Part shown: positions 44,479 to 57,719 of the stretch, one piece after another
Numbering within the stretch: the stretch's first letter is position 1
How the letters are laid out: each line of letters opens with the position of its first letter
Origin: Pseudorasbora parva
Lineage: Eukaryota; Chordata; Actinopteri; Cypriniformes; Gobionidae
Length of the DNA: 64,000 nucleotides
Direction of reading: 5' to 3'
NCBI RefSeq assembly: GCF_024679245.1
Contig: NC_090176.1
Span: forward strand, 18,345,293-18,409,292
The notes under the pieces: generated by a model
Seen by the model: only the letters and a program-made list of their open reading frames with translations
Told to the model about the DNA's origin: nothing
Databases searched by the model: none
Program-made: the position numbers and the translations under genes

Positions 44479-44984
44479 CTGATAGCTTCACATCCTGATA
44501 GCAATCAATTATAGAAGTGGTCTAAATATTAAAACATGCACATATGAACGTATGTGGAAGTCTCAAGACCAACAAATATTTGTCCAATCATTGCATTCGG
44601 TCCGAATACAATAATAGGATGTCTTATGCCTGTCAAAGTATGTATTTCCATACCTCCGCTCGCCCTGCTCGTGCAGACATCACACGTCATCAGCACATTT
44701 CACGAGGCCTTGCAGAGTTGTGGACAGATACTGAGCACAAAAAACCAAACAGCAGCTGCCTTCTACAGATCCTCCTGAATCAAAACAACGATCTTATGCT
44801 CTATGCCCTATGTCGTAATTCCAATCATGAGATGGCAACCTGTGACTTTCTAACCGGGAGCTTTACGACCTCAGGATAACATTTTTGTGTTTCTATGTCA
44901 ACAGTATCAACACCAAAATGAATCGGCAGCAGTCAGGTGGTACAAATCAGAGCTTGTTTATGTTCTTTATTATTGTATTGTTAT

Positions 44985-45870
44985 GTGCTTTGAGACATGC
45001 ATGAGGTCATTTCACAGCGTCTCTCATTCGTGATGCTGTACCAAGCCTGCGGTACTCCTCTCAGAAACTGAAGCCTCCACGCCTCGATCGCCACCAGGTG
45101 GCCGGTCCCAGTATAGCTCATAAGCCCTGCCCCTCTGTGTTTTCTAATGGACGCGAGACCAAGGGGGTAATCTAGCACTCGGAAAGCGTTCCACCCATAG
45201 GGGCTGCCATTGCTAACCAAGCCATCACCTGCTGTTAGCATCCCATTGACTCCCATTCATTTTTGAGTCACTTTGACAGTGAATAACTTTACATCTGAGA
45301 CTTTTAAAGACTCCGTTTGTCTATTGTTTATTTCTAAAGAAACACGACAATGCATAAAAGGCTCCATTACTTTGTATCTTACACTATCGCCCCGCAGAAG
45401 CTGTTTTTGTAAAAATAGGCTAACGATTGAGTCATAACCAACGCGACTCTGTCGCACAGTTGAGAAATTACCGTATAGACAGGAGGAGACGCTCGGAAGC
45501 TATATTTTACTGTCTATAAGACAGTCGGGGGGACGTGGAGACATAAAGTCTGATAAAGTGAAGGGGGAAGAATGGGGAGAAGCCCATAGTGAGCCAAAAG
45601 CAACGGGAGAAAATATTTAAACAGCGTGATTCAGATTTCACTTTTCACAACTACTAGAAGACCTAACTGTCTAAACTAGCTGACCTAACCTAAGAACTGT
45701 CAGACAGGTTGCTTACGTCACATCTACGTCGTCAAGCTCAGTCTGAGCCTGCGCAGTTCGCTTAGCCATCAGAAAGAGAGTGCTCCTTACTGACCTCACT
45801 TTTTCGCCGTTGAAGTCAATGGGATAGCTCTGTCCATTTCTTTTCCTGAGACAAACTCATTCCAAACTCA
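44985..45870. mobile_element. probable interspersed repeat, ends undefined
   Basis: A GC-richer block with 'catcccattgactccc' near the left and 'gaagtcaatgggata' near the right in inverted sense, plus sequence I recognise as recurrent in cyprinids. No protein and no clear duplication. Confidence 0.35.
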
Positions 45871-46128
45871 ACTCAAATTACACTTCAAAAAAGTGTTCTT
45901 TTTTTTCCAAATTTGGTTTCTGTAACTGTAGGTCACTGTTTTTTTCACATTTTTTTTTTTTCATTTCAAGTGTTCATTTTTTAAATATCTGTGGTTTCTG
46001 TGGTTCTGTGGTTTTAATTAGTTATTTGATGCTATAAAAACGGGGTGTGACGTCATGATTGTCAGCTGAGACTGACTCTGAGTGAAGTTGTCACTGACTT
46101 TTTTTGGGAGGAGATTTGAGCTTTAGCT

Positions 46129-46738
46129 TTAAAGGTCCCGTTCTTCACGTGTTTTCGAAGCTTTGATTATGTTTATAGTGTGCAATATAACATGAGTTCA
46201 TGTTTCGCGTGTGAAAAAACAGTATTTTTCACACAATTTCCTTATCTGTACAGCGCTGTTTCCTCTGTCCTAAAAACGTCCTGATGATTTCCTTGTTCTA
46301 TGAAGTCCCTCCTTCAGAAACACGTAACGAGTTCTGATTGGGCCAGCGCTTACCGCACTGTGATTGGACAGCAGCTTAGCGCACTTTGCCCGGAAAGGTC
46401 CCGCCTCTTACCATAACTGGGAGATGCAAGCACTGAATGCGCGCTCTTCTCCACGTGGGAGAGCAACAAGACCACGCCCCCTTTTTTGCGTGTTCTTGTG
46501 GGCGGAGGGTTAGTCAACAAACGGTTCTAGTGACGTCATTACATCCCTACACTTCCTGCTGTAGTCCAAACCGGCCGTTCGCTGTAGGCTTTGAAAGGGA
46601 ACTTCTGTTAAATAAAATATCTCACTTGGCATTGAACTTTGAGCTTTATAATTTTACAGGTATTATTTATGCTCTAACAGCAACATTACACACTAACTAA
46701 AGTTTGAAAGATGGAATCGTGAAGAACGGGACCTTTAA
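46129..46738. mobile_element. TTAA-bounded transposon with 'ttaaaggtcccgttcttcac' ends
   Basis: The left end 'ttaaaggtcccgttcttcac' equals the inverse of the right end ('gtgaagaacgggacctttaa') over at least 20 bases, with TTAA at each edge. 610 bp, no transposase. The ends fit a piggyBac- or Kolobok-type TTAA target. Confidence 0.85.
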
Positions 46739-48331
46739 ATGATACATTTCCATAACTGTTTATTTCACACCGACATAATGAATTGCACCTCTACTTCCTG
46801 CTCTCTAACTACTTTGTCCCAATTCTGTAAACATCTAAAATATTTAAAAAGTGTTTATGTTAATGTTAATGTAAATATTTAAATGAATGTTTATCAGAAT
46901 GATGGTTATATATGTACTATACTGTGTATTATTCAACATGACATTCATCATTTTCAGCTTTGGGTAAATTAATAGTTAAAATTGTATTAATTACTAGCTA
47001 CTAATGATATCTTCAACAGTGTAATTAGATACTAATACTCTCTCTAAATAGTATTGGATTACTTATTATTACTTAATCCCAAATCAACCTCGGCAGGTTG
47101 AACAATACAAGGATAGACATGGCATTTCTCTTTTAATTCTTTTAAATAAATAATATAAAATTGTATAGATTATTCTTGAACTGACCAAAGTATTTAAAAG
47201 GGAGAAGGTTATCAGCAACTTACATTTTAACAGTAGACTTAACATTTTGCTGTGAAATCCAGTATTGTTTCTAGTCTATATAATGTTTTGCAATTACATC
47301 AGAAGTAACAGTAATTCAATTATACAGAAAAAAAACTCAATGGAAAAGTAATTCAATTACAGTAATTCATTAATTACGGTCATTTTATTTTCCGTTATTT
47401 CTTCTCATGAAAAAGGGGGGAAAAAATTGAATGACACATTGATAAATACAATTTAGAAAATTAAAAAAATACATTTCATCCTAAGTTTGTGTGCAATCAT
47501 TCTGAGGTGTTCTGTATGTTTGCCACATAAAGCTGAAGAAAATAACATCCTCAATCCTCAATAACGCACACAAATACACACACAGATGTTTCATAAATAG
47601 TCAGGAAAGGTTATTGGCATGGGCAATGATTCATAGTACAACTTGCAGTTTTCTTCTGACGTTATTGTGGAGATTATGACCCAAGAGAATGTGTGGATGC
47701 GTGTGTTTATGGGAGAGAGAACGAAGCCTGAATAAAACAGTCTGTGACAAAAGCCTGTGCAATGGCTTCACTAATCTGATTAACTTACTTCAGTTGTCTA
47801 AAAAGTGTTTTAGCTGTGCTCTGATGATGATTAACCACCCAAGGCAATGCTGCTCCTGCTTGCTTTGCAAACATCTCACCCAATCAAAACAGACATGTTG
47901 GCACCCAAAACAATCACTGTTTATTAAAAGCTACAGAACTAGCATTCTGTGCAAGTCATATTGCCATATAATTAGCTATGTCCTATTTACCTTCACTTTT
48001 TTGTGTCATAAAAGAATGAAAGGCTCTCATCTTTGCTTTTCATAACCGCACAATAAACATGCATGGCAACATTTTCAAGTGGTATTGTTTGCAAAACTAA
48101 TGCCATCACATCTGCTTTCGAAAGCTGCTTTTTTACCACCCCATTGTTTGCAAATTCCTTGTTCTCGTACGTCATTTATCACCCCAGCATGATACATCAC
48201 ACTAACATTCAGCTGCTAATCTACAGAGCTATTATGAAAGATGTGAACATGTTTAAAGTCTTATCATACCAAAACTTTAGAAACTATGTTAGGAGTGGCA
48301 CAATATCACAAGCCTTTGTTCACACGTGGCA
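46739..48331. other. intergenic, no gene seen
   Basis: AT-rich. Short frames with no recognised domain. Confidence 0.4.
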
Positions 48332-48690
48332 TTAACTCTTTCCCTGCCATTGACATACTTTTCCATAATTTATAAGAAAATGCTTCCCCACCATTGACAG
48401 AATTGTCCGGCTTTCTATTTTTTCATTGAAAAAAGAATTTCCAGATAAAAACATAGGCAAAAAAGAGCAGAAACAAGCGAGAAAAGCATTACTTATGCAA
48501 GTTGTAGCAGATTTTCTCCGCTTTTTGCTTTTTGTTAAATTAAAATAACCCTCACTCAAGTTTTGAGAATGCACGAATACATTTTTTTTTCTCTGTTTCT
48601 CTGTTCTCTGCTCTGTTTTTTCTTCGGATACATAATATGTTCAGGTGGCTGGAAAATATTTGTTTAAAATGCTGGTGGGGAAAGGGTTAA
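48332..48690. mobile_element. TTAA-bounded MITE
   Basis: Left 'ttaactctttccctgcca' and inverse right 'ttaaccctttccccacca' match at most positions. 359 bp, non-coding. Confidence 0.7.
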
Positions 48691-49660
48691 AAAGCCTTTT
48701 AATTTACACTGGTCTATAAAGATGGGTCAGAAAGGATTTCCTTGGAACTCAGGGTTTGCGATGGAAATTACCACAGCTTCTTGTGTTTTTTTAGGAAATA
48801 CCACAACAGCAACCACCATTGTTAACTACACAGTCATACAGATATACGACTCCCACTGAATTACACTCATCTTTGTCCACACTAGCTATTGTTACTTCAC
48901 ACTTTAAAATACTTCATTGTTTTCTCTGTTATCAACGTCTCATGTAACCACTGCACATTATTATTCATTGAACGTATTTTCAAGTTGAGTCTTTCATGTT
49001 CTCTCATAAGGAAAGTCAGTAACAGCTTTGCATTTGGATACTGCCTGAAAAAATGTGTTTAAACTGACAGAAAATACATTTATAAAGTTAAAAAAGATCT
49101 CTATTTCAAATAAATCTATTTCACACTTTCCTGTTTGAAATAGCTGTAAATAAATATACCTGTTTTCAACATTGTAATGTTTCTTGAGTATCATATCAGA
49201 ATAACTTTAAAAGGATTTCTGAAGAATCATGTGACACTGAAGACTTCATCAGTAATGATGCTGAAAATTAAGCTTATCACAGGAATTAATTACATTTTAA
49301 AATACTCTCAAACAGAAACAGTTATTTTAAATTGTAATAATGCACCGATCAGGCATAAATGTCATGGGCGGTTGCAGGCAGACAGATGAAGACTAAGAAT
49401 GAAGTTCAACAACAGGTTTTAATAATAATATTATTAGAAAGGCAAACAGGCAGGAGCAACACACACTAAACATAACGGAGATCGGACAACTATGGTGAGG
49501 ATGGTGACTGCTGATATAGGGCGTGCTGATGAGTGCTAACAAGGGTGATGGCTTGTAGGTGGAGGAGACTGAGGAATGTGTGCAGGTGGTAAGCTGGAGG
49601 GATACTGGGAATTGTGTCCTTGAGCTGGTGACTGTGACAATAACAATAACATTATGATCT
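48691..49660. other. intergenic, possible repeat near 49,360-49,640
   Basis: No gene. The right part, around 'caacaggttttaataataat', has the look of a fish repeat but I cannot assign it. Confidence 0.3.
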
Positions 49661-49667
49661 AATTTCC

Positions 49668-49825
49668 CCATTTCGCTGCCAAAGCAGCCCTAAACGTTGA
49701 GGCATGGGTTTGATTCCCAGGGAAAGCATGAACAAAATGTAAAATGTGTACCTTGAATGCAATGTAAGTCGCTTTGGATAAAAGCGTCTGCCAAAAGGCA
49801 AAAATGTAAATGTAAATGAGGCATG
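49668..49825 (+). mobile_element. tRNA-type SINE fragment
   Basis: 'ggtttgattccca' resembles a tRNA B box (GGTTCGANNCC), followed about 50 bases on by 'gtaagtcgctttggataaaa' and 'gcgtctgccaaaag', a very widespread teleost SINE tail, and ATGTAA-type terminal units. No good A box, so 5' truncated or decayed. It abuts the Tc1 remnant. Confidence 0.6.
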
Positions 49826-50575
49826 GACTCCACTAGACCCCTGAAGGTCTGGCACCAAGATGTTAGCAGCAGATCCTTTAAGTCCTGTAAGTTGCGAGGT
49901 GGGGCCTCCATGGAGAGGACTTGTTTGTTCAGCATCCCACGGATGCTCGATTGGATTGAGATCTGGGGAATTTGGAGCTCAAGTCAACACCTCAAACTCA
50001 GCGTTGTGCTCCTCAAGCCATTCCTGAACCATTTTTGCTTTGTAGCAAGGGCACATTATCCTGCTGAAAGAGGCCACAGCCACCAGGGAAGACCATTTCC
50101 ATGAAAGGGTGACATGGTCTGCAACAATGCTTAGGTTGTTGGTACGTGTCAAAGTAACATCCACATGGATGGCAGGACCCAAGGTTTCCCAGCAGAACGT
50201 TGCCCATAGCATCACACTGCCTCTTCCGGCTTGCCTTCTTCCCATAGTGCATCCTGGTGCTATGTGTTACGTGTGTGTTGCTTACCTTCCCAGGCCATCC
50301 GGCCATCCATGTGATGTAAAAGAGAATGTGATTCATCAGACCAGGCAACCTTCTTCCATTGCTCCGTGGTCCAGATCTGATGCTCAAAGTTATGATTGCT
50401 TTCGGTGGTGGACCGGGGGTCACCATGGGTACCCTGACTGGTCTGCGGCGATACACAACAAACTACGATGCACTGTGTATTCTGACACCTTTCTAACAGA
50501 ACCAGCATTAACTTCTTGAGCAATTTGGCCGTCCAGTTTACCGCCGTTCCTTCTTTAGACAACTTTTGATAGGGA
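49826..50575 (-). pseudogene. Tc1-like transposase, broken
   Basis: On the minus strand, in several frames: 'WTTEQWKKVAWSDES' (first catalytic Asp), 'GRRQAGRGSVMLWATFCWET', 'GPAIHVDVTL', 'GLFQQDNVP' (second Asp), 'EEHNAEFEVLT', then after a frame change 'MEAPPRNLQDLKDLLLTSWC' and 'FRGLVESMP'. This is the DDE transposase of Tc1/mariner elements. The DNA-binding N-terminus is missing and frameshifts break the catalytic domain, including the 'SPDLNPIE' region. Confidence 0.8.
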
Positions 50576-51833
50576 CTTTTTTTTTTTTTAAACCAAATAA
50601 AGCAACCCCTTGTTAGTGTAAAAGACCCTAAACGTTTAAACAGTGTTGTATTAATAGTATTATATTATACTATTTGAACCAAATCAAACTCTGATTGGTT
50701 GCATTGTCTGTCGGTTCGCCAGACCTTTCATGTCAAAGTGTGCATTTTCCAGCCCAAATAACTGCAAGGACCTCATGCATGGCGATAGTCAAAAATGTGT
50801 CTACGTGCAAATAGACACATTGTGTGATGCAAAACTATTGTGGAGACGAAGAAGAGAGAGAAGAGGGGAGGAAAGAGAGCATAGAGAAGCTTTTCTTCTT
50901 TGACTGATTATTGACTTTGTTTTCCCACTATCTGTTGATTTTGGCAGCTACATCCCCACCTCGTGAGTTTGGACGTCAAAGCATAATTTTCAAAGAAGTC
51001 TTTTTCACTAACAACAGTACTGACTATTTGGTGCCTCTGTCCTCAGAACTGAACGTACAACATTAATGAAACACATCATACACACGCACACAAACAAACA
51101 CAGTCAAAGGAAGTGCATGTTTGGAAGAGGGAACATTGTGTCGCTGAATGCCTATTCGGCTAATGGGTCAGAGTTCAAAGTTCATAAAGCAAAGAAATGC
51201 TGGCATCTGCAGGGTATGTCAGGCAAACATACGGTCATTTCCTGTAACTCAATCATCTCTGCTGTGTTAATCAATGAGCCATCAGCTAAATGAGAGGCAG
51301 CTCCAAATATTTATTGATTACCCTCTCAATAAATCAATACCTTGACGTTTAGCCCATATTTCAAGCTATGCAGACAGTACATTTGATGCTTCCTTGCAGT
51401 AATTTCCCTAATATCGTCAAGTGGCGGTTTCATGCTGTGGAAAACGTGCTCTGCTATATTGATGTGAAAATGGTATAGCAGTAAGAAGATTATTTACTAC
51501 AGATGAGTAATCACAGACAGGGTTAGCCGAAGGGGCATGTTGGCCAAAGTTGAGGTGTAACCAACTGACCAACTAGTTTAGCTATTTTCATGCTAGTGCA
51601 GCTCTTCCAGTAACAAGCAGCTGTGTATCGTGACACATTTGTCACACTGTAGCTTTACAGAAAACTGAGATAATAATCAAACACGCCATCCTGAAACGTT
51701 CACTCTCACACGACACATTAGGCAGTCTAATTTAGCTTAATTTAGTGAATCAGTTTGTTTGAATGATTAATCTGAATGAAATGGTTCTCTGGTGCATTTG
51801 CCTATATGCAGAGTTTTACATTGTGTTTCATTG
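50576..51833. other. intergenic, no gene seen
   Basis: A T-run sits at 50,578-50,589. No supported exon or repeat protein. Confidence 0.4.
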
Positions 51834-52017
51834 CACTGTAAAAAGAAATAAATGAATAATGTCTCCAATTGAACATTTTCTAGTGACTGATCACATAAAA
51901 AATTTTCAGTTGGCCGAATAGAAATTCTATGAAATGATACAATTGAATTCATAGAAATTTAGTTTGGGCAACTGAAAAAATTAGATGTGATCAGTCACTA
52001 GAAAAATTTTTACAGTG
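51834..52017. mobile_element. 184-bp palindromic MITE
   Basis: 'cactgtaaaaag' and 'tttttacagtg' ends. 'tctagtgactgatcac' on the left pairs with 'gtgatcagtcactaga' on the right. Almost the whole element folds back on itself. Confidence 0.8.
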
Positions 52018-52021
52018 TGGT

Positions 52022-52407
52022 TACACTGTAAAAAAATTGTGGTGGTTTTTGTTGGTTTAACTTAAAAAAGTAAGTTACCTGGTTGCCTTAAAATTTTGAG
52101 TTTATGGAATATTATACATTAAACATTTGAGTTGATACAATGAAGGAAATTAGTTTAATAAATAGAAACTCTGAATATTTTTGTATCTGAACCACATAAA
52201 AAATGTGATTAATCCTGTTTCACTGCGTCATCAGAAATAACACACACAATTACCCAATATGCTTACAAAATCTTTTAATAATCTTTTAATAAAGGTTGTC
52301 GAATCTCAAAAAATGTTCATTGTATTAACTCAAAATTTTAATTTCAGTTAACTCAAAATTTTAAGGCAACCAGGTAACTTTTTTTCTAAATAATTTTTTA
52401 CAGTGTA
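52022..52407. mobile_element. 386-bp TIR element adjoining the palindrome
   Basis: 'tacactgtaaaaaaatt' and 'aattttttacagtgta' ends, with inner blocks 'gttacctggttgccttaaaa' / 'ttttaaggcaaccaggtaac' inverted. It begins 5 bases after the previous element. A decayed relative is at 9,990-10,140. Confidence 0.8.
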
Positions 52408-53037
52408 TAGCAATATAGATAAAACATGTTTTAATGTTTATTTCAATAATTTTACAAAACAATATAATATTAACAAATTAATGTTAATGTTAATTAAACT
52501 GCATGTATAAACTCCTAAAAACTTAACCATGAACACAAAAGCCACACCACAAATATGTATTTTTATAGATTTATTTAGTTAGTAAACATATAACTATAAT
52601 TGTTAAGTTCTTTCCATCTATCAATTTTTCACATTTAAAAGATTTCATGAGGTTAACTTATACCCTATACTTGTGGTCAGTCTGCACAAATACTCCTACT
52701 TCAATGATTGTTAGTTTTCCAGACCCTTTAAATACAGTTTGAAAAAAGACCAAGCATTCGATTAACATTAATCGTTGGCAGGGCGGCAAGAGCGAACGCC
52801 TAATGGTTTGACGCCCTCACCGGCGGTGTGAACGCACAGTAGAACAATCTAGAACAATGTCTAGAACAATCTAGAACTTTTAGAACAATGTCCTTTGGAA
52901 AGAGACCAAAGTGGAGATGTTTGACCATAATGTACAGTGCCAAGTTTGGCATAAACCAAAAGAGCATATCAGCACAAACACTTAACACAAAAAGTCAAGT
53001 TCCCTGGTGTAGACCAGTTGACAATGAGCGCCACTGT
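52408..53037. other. intergenic, no gene seen
   Basis: AT-rich; nothing supported. Confidence 0.4.
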
Positions 53038-53300
53038 ATAAGTATTCTTAAGTCAGACCATCTCTGTGTGTGCCATAACTCTGTCTGACGCATCCACCGC
53101 TAGCCTAGCTTAGCACAAAGACTGGAGGTAAATGGCTCCATCTAGCCTACTGCTCAATAAGCCAATAACGTTTTTTTTGTCACATATTGAGCAGTAGGCT
53201 AGATGAAGTCATTTACCTCCAGTCTTTGTGCTAAGCTAGGCTAGGTGTGCCAGAGATCTGGCACGCACAGAGATGGTCCATTTGACTCAAGAATACTTTG
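53038..53300. mobile_element. hairpin MITE with 58-base arms
   Basis: The arms 53,100-53,157 and 53,186-53,244 are inverted with only a few mismatches ('tagcctagcttagcacaaag' / 'ctttgtgctaagctaggcta'), separated by about 28 bases. Outer segments ('agtattcttaagtca', 'ccatctctgtg') continue the pairing, making a palindrome of about 260 bases. Confidence 0.8.
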
Positions 53301-53375
53301 GTATACAGAGGAGTACATTGCCGCATTTGTTTGTTTTTTTGTTTTGTTTTTTAGAGGGCTTGATCTTTGTTATGG

Positions 53376-53783
53376 TACACTCTTAGAAGAAAAGGTTCTA
53401 TATAGAACCTTAAAAGGTTCTATCAGCGCTATGTATGTGGAACCCCTAAAAGGTTTTATATAAAACACACAGAAAAAAAGGGTGTCAAAATTGTACCTTT
53501 AGCTTGTTGCTGGGGCAGTACCCTTAAAAGGACATATTTGTACCTGTTTTACTCCTAAAAGGTGCATATTAGTACCTTTGAGTACAAATGCATACCTTAA
53601 GGTACTACTATGAACCTTTTTGTTGGTTCTTTTAAGGGTACTGCCCCCAGCAACAAGCTGCTGTACCCCTAAAGGTACAATTTTGACACCCTATTTTTCT
53701 GTGTGAACCTTTTAGGGGTTCCAAATGCGTAGCGCCAATAGAACCTTAAGGTTCTATACAGAAACTTTTCTTCTAAGAGTGTA
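53376..53783. mobile_element. palindromic MITE with a second palindrome inside
   Basis: Outer ends 'tacactcttagaagaaaag' and 'cttttcttctaagagtgta'; outer arms 'ggaacccctaaaaggtt' / 'aaccttttaggggttcc'. The inner element (about 53,466-53,704) has its own arms: 'cacacagaaaaaaagggtgt' / 'acaccctatttttctgtgtg' and 'tgctggggcagtaccctt' / 'aagggtactgcccccagca'. Two known-style fish MITEs, one inserted in the other. Confidence 0.8.
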
Positions 53784-54689
53784 TATTGCATGTTCAGGTA
53801 TACATATAACAAAATATTCTGGGGGCCATGACATTTTTGTGAAAATTGTCAAAAACGCTGGTGGTGGCTTGCAACTTAAATTCATTTGTTGTTTTCGTTT
53901 CACATGGCTGGCATATTTTTCCAATTGTTTTCAATGGGAGCGCCGCGATTATAGAACAGCATGAACGTAACGAGGCGCTGAGCTTCTTTTACACACTCAA
54001 GCGCTGAGTGCTCAATGTTTTTTACTGGTTGACAGCAGTTGAAGAATTTTTAACTTTGAGTAAAAAGCAGCGCTCATCACTGTCAGTTTTTACCCAGCCA
54101 TCCAATCACAGTGGAGGAGGGACGGGATAAATACCACACCGACCAACTGACACATTCTGCTTATACAGCAGCAACATGCGACAACAACAAGCAATAACAA
54201 CGGAACTAAATCACTTAAAACAAGAGCCAGAGCAAATACTTTACATTGTATTGAAATTTTTATATAGAAACAATACATAAACAAACTATCTGTGAAATGA
54301 GACACTAGTAACACTTCCGCAGATATTCCATATCATATCAAGCAAAGCGTCTCAAGTTAAAGAAAAAAAAATCTTAAGTGCTCACAGCTAAGCGTTTTCA
54401 GCAGAGTGCGTAGCGTTTTCAGCTGGATAAAAATGCTTTGGAGGACACAAAACCTTAAAGAGCAATTACCTGTACCACCAGACTGCTGCAGATTAATTTA
54501 GCCATTGATAGTGCTGTCATTGAAATGCATACATTTGAGTCAAAAAACTGCTCCGACTTAAACGTGAAGGGTTTCCATCTCTTCCAGATTACGGTATATG
54601 GCGTGAAAGCATCAAAAGCTTGTTTTTTTTTGGGTTCATGATGAGCTGTAAAAGGTTTTGGTTGTTGTGCTCACTGACTGACATCTGTC
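53784..54689. other. intergenic, no gene seen
   Basis: No supported exon. Some GC-richer segments near 53,930-54,150 are possibly repeat-derived. Confidence 0.35.
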
Positions 54690-55039
54690 TTAAGCTTGGG
54701 ACATACTCTGAAAGAAAGAAATGTGTTAGTTTTCTCGAGGTGGTAAGAACTAGAACAGAGTTTGTTCTGGACAGTACATTCCAAGCTTCACGTGAAAAAC
54801 AGGTGCCAAACATCTGCGTTTCACCGCATTAACCCCGCCCACATTTAATTTCTGACCAATCACACAATAGTTCTCTGACATCCACAAGAAAAAAGTTCCG
54901 CTCCGACGATGTGTCTAGAACCAGCTGCGAGAACTCCCAAATCCAGGGCAGAGAGAACAAAAAGACGTCATTTTGTTCTCGCAGCCCTAGGAGCGAGAAC
55001 TTTTTTTCGATGTTCTTGCGGAGTATGTAACAGCCTTAA
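54690..55039. mobile_element. TTAA-bounded element
   Basis: Left 'ttaagcttgggacatactct' and inverse right 'ttaaggctgttacatactcc' match imperfectly, with TTAA at each edge. 350 bp, non-coding. Confidence 0.6.
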
Positions 55040-56976
55040 CTCTACATAGCATGAAACGCTCTGATGACGTGTAATGTCTCTGCAAGCAGGTGTGTGGAGA
55101 TACGGAAGTACATACAGTACGTTGACAGGCAAGTAGGACATTGTATGCTTGAACGGACATTTTATGGTACTATGCATTCAACAGATAATACATATAAATA
55201 TAGACCAGTTAACTTAGTGGAAGCTATGGATCTGAAGAGACTTTCAACCAGCAAATTATTTCACAATATTACTGTATTTTTTTAATCAAATAAATGCAGC
55301 CATGGTTAACCGAAGAGACAGAATCGTTCCAAAACCGAACTTTTGAACAGTTGTGCATCCTAGTAATTTGTAAAAAGAGAAGCTTGACATTTGTAGCTGC
55401 TGACTGATGTTGTGAAGCTCTACTGCTGTAAAGTCCACTAAACTCCTGAACATGTAAAGACATCAGCCACGTCTTTTCTTAGAACTTCTCTCTGAGTTTA
55501 GACAACAAACATCAAATACTCTTTCAAACGCTCTATCAAACGCTGAGCGGCTTACAAAGTTTCCTGTAAATATGTCAGTAAAGGGCAATGATGAGGTAAG
55601 CTCACATGGCATAAACGTCCAAATGCGTGTGATATCGTCACATGGCAACTTTTACATCACTGAGGAGCCGATTGCAAGATCCAGAGGAGGACAAATGTGA
55701 TTCAGAGATATGTCATCCTTTCTGAACAGAGGAGCAACAAAACCTTCATTAGCACTGTCTCAAACCGTATTCAATAGTGTATGAATCAACATACTCTGAT
55801 ATTTGAGTCATGCATAAAATGATTGGAAGATTGGACAACGGGAGCTTGTTCACACCTGCTGAGGTGAGATGAGATGTATCTCACAGCCAGTATTAATTAG
55901 TGAGAAAGACAGTTTATTACCTGGCATGCCTTCACACACATGGCTCATGTACAGTTCACGTCCCCAGCATCTCGCAGCTCTCTCACCTCCCCCCTCCTTT
56001 TTAGAGACACGAATATGTTTGTTCAAATGCCTCTCTGCACAAAAGCCCTAAGTGCGTCATTGCTGGTAGACAGTCCTTTGTCCCTAAGGAAAAAAGCGAG
56101 GCAGAGAGACAGGAGTGATACAGAGAGTAATGGAGGGAGGAAAAAAGAGAAAATTAGGGTAAAAGCTGAAAAGGATTTAGAAACATGAAATATAGGAAAA
56201 AAAGAGAAAGAGAGAGAAGCAGAGAATGGATTGAACATAGAGGTCAAGGGATAAAGAGATCAAATTTTTGGGTTTATTATGCAACTATTATAAGTACCTC
56301 CAAAAATTGGGATTAAAAAGTTTTCTTTTAAACAAAACCCGTAGCTTTAAATGGGTGATGAACTGAGTAATCAGCTTTCCCTTGAGCTTTTTATATATAA
56401 AAGGTCATGGTAATATAAGAATATCCTCTAAGTTTCAGAGCTGAAAACTTCCTTGTTAGTCAAAGTGCTTCATACTGACGTCAGTGCGCGACGAAACACC
56501 GCCTCTACAGAATGTACAGCGTGTCTAATTCAGTAGCCCTGCCCACCGACTCATGGAGCTGTTCGGTCGATCCCAAGCCAGCAGCAATAAACATGTGGAA
56601 GATAGCAAGCAAGATATTGTGGAAGAACACAGTCGCTGCATACTGTAAGCTTCCTTCTGATCATAATATTAGGAATGTGTGATACTTCATTTATTTTTAA
56701 TGAAGTTCCAGATCATGTGGGGAAAACAGTGGTGTTCACTTCAGTTGACTGCGGGATCGTTTGTAAACAAATCTCTGGTCGATGCTGGATTTGTATCCGA
56801 CAGGAATGGTGCAACACACCGATGTGAGTAAAACGTGTTTTTATATGTAATAGTATTGCATTGTTATAGATCGTTTTGCTTATGTGTACGTGTCTAACAG
56901 AGCATACCTCGCACGCTCGCAAAGACCGGCAGGCTGATGAATCTCATTATATTCCGTTCTTGTTCTGCTATTCTCT
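55040..56976. other. intergenic; repeat-like right half
   Basis: No gene. 56,270-56,920 has the GC and TATA-like texture of a DNA-element remnant, but I found no ends or protein. Confidence 0.35.
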
Positions 56977-57487
56977 TAGACTAGAAATCTAGACACACCG
57001 TAGCGGCAGCAAATCTAATCTGCCCGCGAGTGTCGTCTAGCAACTCTCAATACACTTCTGAGCTGTAAACGCCTAACTCTGGTCGGGCCAATCACATCGT
57101 GTATAGAGTCGGTGGGCGGGGCTTAACATAATGACGGCCGAGTTGTGCTTGCGTGCTTCTAGTAAACACAGAAACTGGCGAACGGTGATCTTTCGAATCA
57201 GCTTTGACTGCGACTCTGGAAGACTTGGAGTTAAGCTTTTCTCTGAGAAAAGAACAAAGAACGGCACTGAAGTCATTCTTAAAAAGGGAAGATGTGTTCT
57301 GAGTTTTGCTGACCGGATAAGTTTAATCTTTCAACTAGCTCTGGTTGGTTATAGCACTATCCAATTGCGTGCACTACGTGCAGAGGGAGTTTGAAAGACA
57401 ACCGTTTATCCCGCCCCTCGGATTGAGCCCTGTCAATGGTGAGTTTCCAGACCAAACATCTTGATGTGGATCTGGCTTGTCAGGCTA
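56977..57487. mobile_element. short-TIR non-autonomous element, copy 2 (9-bp duplication)
   Basis: Same family as 19,047-19,573, same orientation. Flanked by a perfect 9-bp repeat 'ctattctct' at 56,968-56,976 and 57,488-57,496. The termini begin 'tagactagaaatctagac' and, inverted, 'tagcctgacaagccagatcc'. Two copies with independent 9-bp duplications define the family's target size. Confidence 0.85.
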
Positions 57488-57719
57488 CTATTCTCTAATA
57501 TAATTTTGTATGCAGTATAAAATAAAATAAAAAAGCCATTTCATGACACCTTTAACTCTGATTGGATGAAGCACATTCAAAGCTGCTGTGAAATTCAGAT
57601 AAACACACAAGTTACTTATTATGAAAAGCCAAAGTTGATGTGTGATGAATAAAACTTTTGATTTACTCATCCTGGGTGTATATGAAATTCTTCTATCAGA
57701 TGAATTGAACTGTATTTAT

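Noticed and set aside
46022..46128. Possible gene promoter with E-box and CpG sites near the 46-kb element
   Set aside because: The GC-rich sequence belongs to a TTAA-bounded transposon and its flank; no exon follows on either strand.
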